Source: JBBIOI01 sp037443425 (GTDB lineage Bacteria; Desulfobacterota; BSN033; UBA1163). From it: DNA of 12,511 bases. A model generated the notes under the pieces. That model searched no databases. It had not been told where the DNA came from and worked only from the letters and a program-made list of their open reading frames with translations. Position 1 is the stretch's first letter. Each line of letters opens with the position of its first letter. Shown here piece by piece: positions 6,930-12,511 of this stretch. The stretch is taken from positions 1 through 12,511 of the forward strand of contig JBBIOI010000101.1 in NCBI GenBank assembly GCA_037443425.1, in the 5' to 3' direction. The position numbers were made by a program, and so were the translations under genes.

Positions 6930-8638
6930 CTTCATGGAGGTTAATTCAGAAGGCCAAAAGTATAATTGAGAAAGAAAGAGGAACTGTTTATAAGCCATGG
7001 GCTGCAAAGATATCTGTCTGTTTAATATACCCGAATTCTTACCATATCGGGATGTCAAATCTTGGATTTCAAACCCTATATTATCTATTAAACTCAGAAG
7101 AGGATGTAGTCTGCGAAAGGGCCTTTCTTCCTGATCCTGAAGATTATCAAGAGTATAAAAAGTCAGAAATCCCATTAATATCGTTAGAATCACAGAAGAA
7201 AATTACCGAGTTTGATATATTGGCATTCTCTGTATCATTTGAGAATGATTTTGTAAATATTCCAACCATTCTTGACCTTGCCCATATTCCAATCAAGCCT
7301 GATGAAAGAAAGAATGATCTGCCATTGGTTATCGCAGGTGGAGTGGCGGTTTTTTTAAATCCCGAACCTATCAGTGATTTTTTTGATCTCTTTATCCTCG
7401 GCGAAGCTGAGGAGGTTATAAAAGAATTTTTAGAACTTTGTCGCAACTTTTTGGGGAGTAAAAATCGATTTGATAAGGAAGTCTTTTTAATGAAGGCTAC
7501 GGGTATAGAGGGTATCTATGTCCCAAGGTTTTATCATGTTGTATACAAAAATGATGGAACCATTGAGTCAATGGTCCCAGAGCAAGGGATTCCTAATAAG
7601 GTAAAACGCCGATGGATAAAGGAGCTTGACCATTTTCCTACGAGATCCACCCTTTTTACCTCGGATACGGAACTGAAGGGGATGACCTTAGTTGAGGTTA
7701 ATAGGGGATGCCCGAGGAGGTGTAGGTTCTGTGCAGCACGTTTTGTTTATCATCCCTATCGAAATAGAAGTCTCTCTCTTTTAAGTTCTATTTCTAAACA
7801 GTCATCCTTAGAAATAGGAAGAATAGGTTTGACTGGAACTGCGGTATCTGATTTTCCCCACTTAATCGAGCTTTGTAAAGATATAATTTCTGGGAAATCT
7901 TTACTATCTATAGGTTCCCTAAGAATTGATGCCCTGAATCCTTCGCTTGTTCAGTGTCTAAAAGATGGAGAAGAACACTCTGTGGCTATTGCTCCAGAAG
8001 CAGGTTCAGAAAGGTTAAGAAGGGTAATAGGGAAAGGTTATAAGGAAGATGAAATATTAGAGGGAATCCGTTTACTTATTGAGAATGGTATTTCCCAGAT
8101 TAAATGTTATTTTTTAATAGGTCTACCATCTGAAAACGATTATGATATAAAAGAGATTGCAAATCTTTCTAAAAGGATTGTTCATCATATTAGATCTACG
8201 CTAAAAGAACAGAAAGGAAAATTTAATTTAGTATTGAGTGTTAATCCCTTCATTCCAAAGCCTGCAACACCTTTTCAATGGTTACCCTTAGAGGATGTAA
8301 GTATCTTGAAGAGGAGACTGAAAATTATAAAAAATATTATAAAAGGCGACAAGCACATAAGACTTATATATGATCTCCCAAAATGGGCTTACATCCAGAC
8401 CCTTCTTTCAAAAGGAGATAGAAGGGTTGGAGAAATATTATTATCAGTTTATAGATATGGGGACTGGAATAAGGCCCTTAGGGAAACCAGCGTAAACCCT
8501 GACTTTTATGTTTACAGAATAAGAAGGTTAGATGAGATATTTCCATGGGATTTTATTGATCACGGTATACCAAAAGAAAGATTGATTGAAGAGTATTTGA
8601 AAGCCTTAAATGAGGCTGGGCTCTCTATAGAATATTAA
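6926..8638 (+). CDS. B12-binding-type radical SAM protein (function unknown)
   Basis: The 570-residue product resembles the radical SAM proteins annotated as TIGR03960-like with an N-terminal B12-binding-like domain. N-terminal part (about 25-180): SVCLIYPNSYHIGMSNLG (30-47), CERAFLPDPED (63-73), PLISLESQKKITEFDILAFS (83-102) and VIAGGVAVFLNPEPISDFFD (135-154), a Rossmann-like layout. The radical SAM core follows: GCPRRCRFCAAR (261-272) with Cys262, Cys266 and Cys269 for the 4Fe-4S cluster, then LRIDALNPS, APEAGSERLRRVIGKG and NPFIPKPATPFQW. The DxHxxG corrinoid motif is not seen, so cobalamin binding is uncertain. It appears to be a single module without the TIGR03936 (DUF2344) partner often adjacent. 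The substrate is unknown. There is no Shine-Dalgarno before the ATG at 6926; a stop at 6908-6910 excludes a longer N-terminus. Confidence 0.8.
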   Translation: MTSWRLIQKAKSIIEKERGTVYKPWAAKISVCLIYPNSYHIGMSNLGFQTLYYLLNSEEDVVCERAFLPDPEDYQEYKKSEIPLISLESQKKITEFDILAFSVSFENDFVNIPTILDLAHIPIKPDERKNDLPLVIAGGVAVFLNPEPISDFFDLFILGEAEEVIKEFLELCRNFLGSKNRFDKEVFLMKATGIEGIYVPRFYHVVYKNDGTIESMVPEQGIPNKVKRRWIKELDHFPTRSTLFTSDTELKGMTLVEVNRGCPRRCRFCAARFVYHPYRNRSLSLLSSISKQSSLEIGRIGLTGTAVSDFPHLIELCKDIISGKSLLSIGSLRIDALNPSLVQCLKDGEEHSVAIAPEAGSERLRRVIGKGYKEDEILEGIRLLIENGISQIKCYFLIGLPSENDYDIKEIANLSKRIVHHIRSTLKEQKGKFNLVLSVNPFIPKPATPFQWLPLEDVSILKRRLKIIKNIIKGDKHIRLIYDLPKWAYIQTLLSKGDRRVGEILLSVYRYGDWNKALRETSVNPDFYVYRIRRLDEIFPWDFIDHGIPKERLIEEYLKALNEAGLSIEY

Positions 8639-8661
8639 ATGACTAAAGGATAAAACGATTT

Positions 8662-9372
8662 ATGTATGTAAAAGAAGTCAAATTTTTTAGTGAGGGTAAA
8701 AAGATAGCGGGTATCCTGCATATTCCTGACGGTAAAAATCCACCGTGTGTAATTGCATCACATGGACTTTTATCAAGTAAAGATAGTGAAAAGTATATTA
8801 AACTTGGGGAAATGATTTCTTGCCAGGGGATTGCCTAATTAAGATTTGATTTTAGAGGTATAGGACAGAGTGAGGGATCTGAGAAGGATAATACTATAAG
8901 TAAGAAATTGATTGATCTCGAATCTGCAATAGATTTTATTCGCTCCTATCCCGGTCTTTCTAAGAAAATCGGACTTGTGGGATCAAGCCTTGGAGGATTC
9001 TTATCTTTAATTCAAGCATCAAAAGACCATGAAATAAGTGCCATTGTTACATGGGCAACACCTCTTCGTATGGAGGATCTTCGTTTTAAGAAACAGAATC
9101 AAGATTATCCATTACCGCCAGATGATTTTTTTGAAGACCTTCCAAGACATAAACTTTTACTTGTCTTACATAAGATTTCAAATTGTTTGGTCATCCATGG
9201 GGAGAAGGATGAATTGGTACCAGTTGAGCAATCCTTAGAGATATTTCACCACTTAAGCCTTCCAAAAGAGATTCATATAATAGGGGGAGCAGACCATCGA
9301 CTTACTGCCCCAGACCATCGAGAGGTGGCAATCCGTTTGACAGTAGAATGGTTTAAGAAATATCTTTTTTGA
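8662..9372 (+). pseudogene. alpha/beta hydrolase interrupted by one in-frame stop
   Basis: Read through, this is a 236-codon alpha/beta hydrolase (serine esterase or dienelactone-hydrolase-like). ATG 8662 follows AAAGGA with about 11 bases between. TAA at 8836-8838 (codon 59) stops it, and the same frame then runs open to 9372. The N-terminal part carries the oxyanion loop SHGLLSS (33-39). After the stop come LRFDFRGIGQSEGS (60-73), the nucleophile elbow VGSSLGG with Ser109, the acid in HGEKDELVP (Asp183) and GADHRL (His212), so the full triad survives. A single base change of a sense codon (for example TAT, or with two changes GTA) would restore it. The 3' part has only a TTG at 8908 as early restart, without a ribosome site, and would lack the oxyanion loop. 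Either a recent nonsense mutation or a sequence error is likely; TAA is the stop of several neighbours, so reassignment is excluded. Confidence 0.85.
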
Positions 9373-9394
9373 AATCTAATAAGTTTAATCTGGC

Positions 9395-9422
9395 TTAATC
9401 ATTTCGGCTAAGTTAGTATATA
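9395..9422 (+). promoter_or_regulatory. weak candidate promoter before the membrane hydrolase
   Basis: TTAATC (9395-9400) and TATATA (9417-9422) are 16 bases apart. A TATAGT overlaps at 9421-9426. Transcription would start at or within a few bases of the ATG at 9430, so the message would be leaderless, in line with the lack of any Shine-Dalgarno. The -35 match is poor (three of six), so confidence is low. Confidence 0.22.
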
Positions 9423-9429
9423 TAGTATA

Positions 9430-10458
9430 ATGGACAGCATAACTCATGCGTTAACCGGAGCTGTAATCGCGAAGGCTATTGATGAAAAAAAGGTCGAAAA
9501 TTGGGGAATTATTGCGGGTCTTGCTATGGGGTATTTCCCTGACATTGACTTTGTTCTTGGACTTTTTAATCGCAAGTTCTATATTCAGTATCATAGGGAT
9601 TTTACACATTCACTAATTCTAATCCCATTTTATGCACTCTTCTTTAGTTGGCTATTTAAAAAACTATCAAAGCGTGATGATTTCTGGGGATTTTATAAGA
9701 TTACATTAACTTCACTTTTAAGTCACGTTATCCTTGATCTTCTTACATCTTATGGGACAATGATATTTTCCCCTTTTCATGAAATGCGTTTTTCTTGGGA
9801 TCTTTTATTTATAATAGACCTGATATTTTCGGGGATTATCTTTCTACCCTTCATTGTTAGTATCTTTTATAAACCGAAAGGTAAATGGATCTGCCGTGGT
9901 TCGATAATCGGTGCAAGCATTTATGTGCTTTTCTGTTTTTTTCAACATGAAAAAGCAATCGAATCAGGAGATAGATTTTCTAAAGATCTAAAAGAAGAGG
10001 TTTTACAGATATCATCCCTTCCACAGCCACTTTCACCATTTAGATGGGCAACTTATGTGGAGACAAAAGAAAATATTTACCTGGGATATATAGACCTTAG
10101 AAGAAAGGATGTTCCGGATGATATAAAAATTGAATCAATTGAAAAAACAAGTTTTTTTGAAAGATTAAGACTCTTAGAAAATCTTTATTACCCGAAGGAT
10201 AATGTGAAATACCAATCATGGGCAAAGCTAAAGGATTCGCCTTGGGTCAAGAAGGCCCTGCTAACAGAAGGCATAAAGTTTTATTACTGGTTTGCACGCT
10301 TTCCCGTGGTTAAGGATATAAACTCGAGAAACGGTCGTCATAGAGTTGAGTTTATGGATTTGAGATTTTTTATTTCTGGGGTTCGAATGCCCTTTGTTTA
10401 TTTTATTGAATTTGATGATTCTGGAAAAATCCTACAAGAAGGGTTTGTAAGGAATTAA
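9430..10458 (+). CDS. YdjM-type membrane metal-dependent hydrolase with extra C-terminal domain
   Basis: The N-terminal half matches the LexA-binding inner-membrane-associated hydrolase family (YdjM, PF04307). It has MDSITHALTGA (1-11, His6), FPDIDFV (36-42), HRDFTHS (55-61) and SHVILDLLTSYGT (98-110), a His/Asp set typical of a metal site at the membrane face. Hydrophobic segments lie around 62-76, 90-106, 124-147 and 157-172. Family members have no well-established substrate; a phospholipase-like or zinc-dependent hydrolase role is inference. Residues from about 175 to 342 form a soluble-looking tail (for example PFRWATYVETKENIYLGYIDL, split here as PFRWATYV and NIYLGYIDL) that exceeds the core family domain. 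No Shine-Dalgarno precedes the ATG. It is 57 bases after the broken hydrolase gene and ends 3 bases from the convergent Sir2 gene. Confidence 0.83.
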   Translation: MDSITHALTGAVIAKAIDEKKVENWGIIAGLAMGYFPDIDFVLGLFNRKFYIQYHRDFTHSLILIPFYALFFSWLFKKLSKRDDFWGFYKITLTSLLSHVILDLLTSYGTMIFSPFHEMRFSWDLLFIIDLIFSGIIFLPFIVSIFYKPKGKWICRGSIIGASIYVLFCFFQHEKAIESGDRFSKDLKEEVLQISSLPQPLSPFRWATYVETKENIYLGYIDLRRKDVPDDIKIESIEKTSFFERLRLLENLYYPKDNVKYQSWAKLKDSPWVKKALLTEGIKFYYWFARFPVVKDINSRNGRHRVEFMDLRFFISGVRMPFVYFIEFDDSGKILQEGFVRN

Positions 10459-10461
10459 ATT

Positions 10462-11241
10462 TTAACACTCCATCCCTAATTTTCTTTTTACCTCTTTTAA
10501 GATATTTGACATTGTTGGGCCTGCTAAGCCGTGGATGACGATATCTGCTATATTATCGTAAGGTGTTGGATCCCTATTGATGATTACGAGCCTCGCACCA
10601 CTACGTTTTGCCACAAGTGGCATTGAGGCAGCAGGTTGAACCACCAAAGAAGAACCAATCACAATAAAAAGATCACATATTGATGATCTATTATAAGCCT
10701 CCTGGGTTTCTCTTTCAGGCATAGCCTGTCCAAATGAAATTGTAGCAGGCTTGAGTGGTCCACCACAGTCATCGCAATAAGGTACCTTCACTCCCTTTTT
10801 AATCCTTTCCTGAATCTCATCACGTTCATATCTTTTATGACAATCCAAACAGGTAACATACATTGCTGTCCCATGAAGTTCAATAACCTTTTGTGGAGAA
10901 TTTCCGGCCTTAAGATGTAGTCCATCTATATTCTGGGTAATTACACAATCAAGTTTACCGAGCCTTTCAAGTTCAGCAATGGCTAAGTGAGCGAGGTTTG
11001 GTTCTGCCTTCTTCATAGGCTCATACATCTCTGTTGCCATTTGCCAGTATTTTTCACGAGAGGCTTCACTTGATATAAATTTCTGAAAATAGAAATCTTC
11101 AGGATTGTAACGACTCCAGACGCCTCCAGGGCTCCTAAAGTCAGGTATTCCAGACTCTGTACTTAGGCCTGCGCCTGAAAATACGACAATCCTATTTGAT
11201 GATACTATGAATTGGGCAACCTGTGTAATTTTTTCTTCCAT
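10462..11241 (-). CDS. cobB: Sir2-family NAD-dependent protein deacylase
   Basis: Sirtuins remove acyl groups from lysines using NAD+, making nicotinamide and O-acyl-ADP-ribose. The 259-residue product has the full set: NAD-binding GAGLSTESGIPDFR (23-36), TQNIDGLH (102-109), catalytic His123 in ELHG, a zinc ribbon of Cys131, Cys134, Cys156 and Cys159, GSSLVVQPA (196-204) and the NAD ribose-binding Asn222. It lacks the Tyr and Arg pair of class III desuccinylases and resembles the short Thermotoga-type (Sir2Tm) enzymes, so deacetylation is the likely activity (inference). A GAGGG ribosome site lies on the minus strand about 8 bases before the ATG. It is the only minus-strand gene here: its 3' end meets the membrane hydrolase gene, and its 5' end diverges from the second radical SAM gene. 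One target of bacterial CobB is acetyl-CoA synthetase; no such gene is in the window. Confidence 0.94.
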   Translation of the reverse strand: MEEKITQVAQFIVSSNRIVVFSGAGLSTESGIPDFRSPGGVWSRYNPEDFYFQKFISSEASREKYWQMATEMYEPMKKAEPNLAHLAIAELERLGKLDCVITQNIDGLHLKAGNSPQKVIELHGTAMYVTCLDCHKRYERDEIQERIKKGVKVPYCDDCGGPLKPATISFGQAMPERETQEAYNRSSICDLFIVIGSSLVVQPAASMPLVAKRSGARLVIINRDPTPYDNIADIVIHGLAGPTMSNILKEVKRKLGMEC

Positions 11242-11276
11242 TTTAATCCCTCTTAAAAGAATATCATTTCAATTAA

Positions 11277-11306
11277 TCTATATCATAGAGCCTTCTTTTC
11301 TTGCAA
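11277..11306 (-). promoter_or_regulatory. candidate promoter of the sir2 gene
   Basis: On the minus strand TTGCAA (11306-11301) and TATAGA (11282-11277) are 18 bases apart, and TGA directly before the -10 makes it an extended type. Transcription would begin near 11270, leaving a leader of about 29 bases that contains the GAGGG ribosome site. The -35 is palindromic and is shared with the plus-strand promoter. Confidence 0.42.
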
Positions 11307-11330
11307 GTAGAAGACAATGTGTGATAAACT
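11301..11330 (+). promoter_or_regulatory. candidate promoter of the second radical SAM gene
   Basis: TTGCAA (11301-11306) and TAAACT (11325-11330) are separated by 18 bases, and TGA before the -10 makes it an extended type. The start site would fall at about 11337, the A of the ATG, so the message would be leaderless. This agrees with the lack of a Shine-Dalgarno. It mirrors the minus-strand promoter around the same TTGCAA. Confidence 0.42.
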
Positions 11331-11336
11331 TTATTT

Positions 11337-12365
11337 ATGATATGCAATCTAATCAGACAAGGTTATCCACAGGGAAGCTGTTTGGTTGAGGTAGATGGTA
11401 AAAAATACTTTGCGTGTGAAGTAACTATCAAATCTTCAGATAATGGACCTTTAAGACTTATCTCAGCCATCCATCTCTCACGTCCTGAAAATTATCTATC
11501 CATATATCAGTCAGGATGTAATTTTTCATGTAGAAAATGTCATTCCTGGAGTTTTACAAAGATTGCAAAAGGAGATTGGTGGTCTCCTGCTGATATCCTA
11601 AGGGCTTGCAAAGAGTATGAAAAGGAGGTAACCTTACGAGAACCCCGTGAAAAGGCCACAGCATTCCATGCCCATAGTACCTGCCATTGTTGTGGTTCTT
11701 GTGTGATGTATGGCAGAAGATCCACTCATTGTCCAAACGTGATCCAAAAGAAGGATATTGTTTTGAGTCCTCAGGGATGGGGACCTGCAAGAAATATAGT
11801 GGCATTTACTGGCGGTGATCTTACTTGTAGCCCAGAATTTTACATTAAATGTACAGAGAGGATCAAATCAGAAACAGATCTCTGGGTACTTATAGAGACA
11901 AATGGTTATGGGCTTACGCCAAAGACACTGGATGAACTAAAAGATGCTGGCGTAGATTCATTCTGGCTTGATATAAAGGCCTTTGATAGTGGGGACCATA
12001 AATGGCTTACCGGATGTTTTAACAGACATATCCTCAGACTTCCTGAAGAGATTGTGAAAAGGGGATTTGTGCTTGAGGTTCTCTCCCTTTATATACCTAA
12101 GCTTATTGAGACCGATCAGCTTCGAAAGATTGCACAATTGATTTTTGATGTAGATCCCGAGATACCTTTCACAATACTGGCATTTTTCCCGGAGTATCAA
12201 ATGAAGCGGTTTAAACCGCCGAAGCTTGAGGAAATGATAGAGGCATATAATGAGGTAAAGTCAGTTGGTCTTAAAAATGTAAGACTTGGAAATACAAGTA
12301 TCTTTGCCCATTCAGAAGAGGATTTGAATATACTCAAACAGAAAGTAGGAATTGGAAATTATTGA
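11337..12365 (+). CDS. radical SAM protein with extra Cys/His cluster (activase-like)
   Basis: The 342-residue product belongs to the pyruvate-formate-lyase-activase-like branch of radical SAM proteins (COG1180-like). The SAM-binding cluster motif is CNFSCRKCHSW (61-71), with Cys61, Cys65 and Cys68. Then comes a dense segment, HAHSTCHCCGSC (111-122) and THCPN (130-134), with Cys116, 118, 119, 122 and 132 and several His; this suggests an extra Fe-S or metal site between strands of the barrel. The family motif usually seen as GGE is here AFTGGDLTC (156-164). Later motifs are LIETNGYGLTP (185-195), FWLDIKAFD (209-217), LAFFPEYQM (281-289) and GLKNVRLGN (311-319), as in activase relatives. The N-terminal 55 residues form a small beta-rich unit. 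No glycyl radical enzyme is encoded here, so the target is unknown. The ATG at 11337 has no ribosome site. Confidence 0.75.
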   Translation: MICNLIRQGYPQGSCLVEVDGKKYFACEVTIKSSDNGPLRLISAIHLSRPENYLSIYQSGCNFSCRKCHSWSFTKIAKGDWWSPADILRACKEYEKEVTLREPREKATAFHAHSTCHCCGSCVMYGRRSTHCPNVIQKKDIVLSPQGWGPARNIVAFTGGDLTCSPEFYIKCTERIKSETDLWVLIETNGYGLTPKTLDELKDAGVDSFWLDIKAFDSGDHKWLTGCFNRHILRLPEEIVKRGFVLEVLSLYIPKLIETDQLRKIAQLIFDVDPEIPFTILAFFPEYQMKRFKPPKLEEMIEAYNEVKSVGLKNVRLGNTSIFAHSEEDLNILKQKVGIGNY

Positions 12366-12377
12366 TAGCCTCTATCA
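12363..12377. repeat. short hairpin at the end of the second radical SAM gene
   Basis: TGATAG and CTATCA pair perfectly around a 3-base loop, starting at the stop codon. No T tract follows, so it does not look like an intrinsic terminator. Confidence 0.25.
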
Positions 12378-12394
12378 TAGGCCCATGAGTAATG

Positions 12395-12418
12395 GTTGAT
12401 TGAAATGTTATGTTGATT
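12395..12418 (+). promoter_or_regulatory. GTTGATT direct repeat upstream of the response-regulator gene
   Basis: GTTGATT occurs at 12395-12401 and 12412-12418, with 17 bases between equal positions. TTGATT could be a -35 with TATTTA or ATTTAT about 16-17 bases later, or the pair could be a weak binding site. The 111 bases between 12365 and 12477 show no better element. Confidence 0.18.
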
Positions 12419-12476
12419 ATTTATCAGGGGTATGATAATGGGTATTAAGAATGATTTGCCAGGAGAGTGAAAAATT

Positions 12477-12511
12477 ATGAAAGAAAAGATCCTGATTGTG
12501 GATGATGAGGA
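12477..12511 (+). CDS. response-regulator start (3' end outside window)
   Basis: Eleven complete codons are present: MKEKILIVDDE. This is the first strand and acidic pocket of a two-component receiver domain, where the paired Asp residues help bind Mg2+ near the phosphorylated Asp. AGGAGAG (12461-12467) lies about 10 bases before the ATG. The output domain (for example NtrC-like, OmpR-like or a lone receiver) cannot be told from this fragment. Confidence 0.8.
   Translation, partial: MKEKILIVDDE

Noticed and set aside
7001..7070. Cobalamin-binding DxHxxG motif in the first radical SAM protein
   Set aside because: Only YHIGMS is present near residue 39; the Asp and the spacing do not fit, so B12 binding is not claimed as shown.
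8836..8838. TAA recoded as a sense codon
   Set aside because: TAA ends murG, murC, ftsA, ftsZ and other genes here, so the codon keeps its stop function.
9038..9238. 66-residue ORF in another frame of the hydrolase
   Set aside because: It overlaps the region holding conserved hydrolase residues and shows no family features.
10456..10475. Bidirectional terminator between the convergent genes
   Set aside because: The 3-base gap and its flanks hold only an imperfect AT palindrome with no GC stem and no T tract.
12432..12470. 12-codon ORF before the response-regulator gene
   Set aside because: It is too short and has no well-spaced ribosome site (GGGG ends 1-2 bases before the ATG); the purines near its end serve the next gene.
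1..12511. CRISPR arrays, tRNA, rRNA, insertion sequences, phage genes
   Set aside because: Reading both strands showed no regularly spaced repeats, cloverleaf-like genes, transposase motifs or terminal inverted repeats.

Overview
This window is AT-rich bacterial chromosome: Arg is mostly AGA/AGG, Ile is often ATA, and base composition looks below 40% GC by eye (not computed). It holds the second half of a division and cell wall (dcw) cluster, then a run of accessory metabolic genes. The order murG-murC-murB-ddl-ftsQ-ftsA-ftsZ, a B12-binding-type radical SAM gene after ftsZ, and two radical SAM genes in about 12 kb suggest an anaerobic diderm lineage, for example Thermodesulfobacteriota (former Deltaproteobacteria) or Nitrospirota. 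That placement is inference with low confidence.

Positions 1-6835 (+) are the dcw segment. It has the 3' end of murG, murC, murB (overlaps murC by 14 bases), ddl (ATGA overlap with murB), ftsQ, ftsA (GTG start behind a near-perfect Shine-Dalgarno) and ftsZ. Spacing is tight throughout, so one polycistronic message is likely. Together these genes make the lipid II precursor (MurG, MurC, MurB, Ddl) and start the divisome (FtsQ, FtsA, FtsZ).

Positions 6836-9372 (+) hold a possible 21-codon ORF whose stop overlaps the next start, a 570-residue radical SAM protein with a B12-binding-like N-terminus, and an alpha/beta hydrolase gene. The hydrolase gene is cut by a single in-frame TAA at codon 59 while every other part, including the catalytic triad, is intact. 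Positions 9430-10458 (+) encode a YdjM-type membrane metal-dependent hydrolase with an extra C-terminal domain.

Positions 10462-11241 (-) encode a zinc-containing Sir2 NAD-dependent deacylase, convergent with the hydrolase and divergent from the next gene. Positions 11337-12365 (+) encode an unusual radical SAM protein related to pyruvate-formate-lyase activases, with a second Cys/His-rich cluster and GGD in place of the usual GGE. The 95 bases between the divergent pair contain promoter-like elements on both strands that share one palindromic TTGCAA. The window ends in the first 11 codons of a response-regulator gene.

I saw no rRNA, tRNA, CRISPR array, insertion sequence or convincing intrinsic terminator. 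No clearly new multi-gene system is evident. The best leads are the second radical SAM protein, the symmetrical divergent promoter region, the hydrolase nonsense codon, and several genes without a ribosome binding site whose -10-like elements sit next to the start codon.
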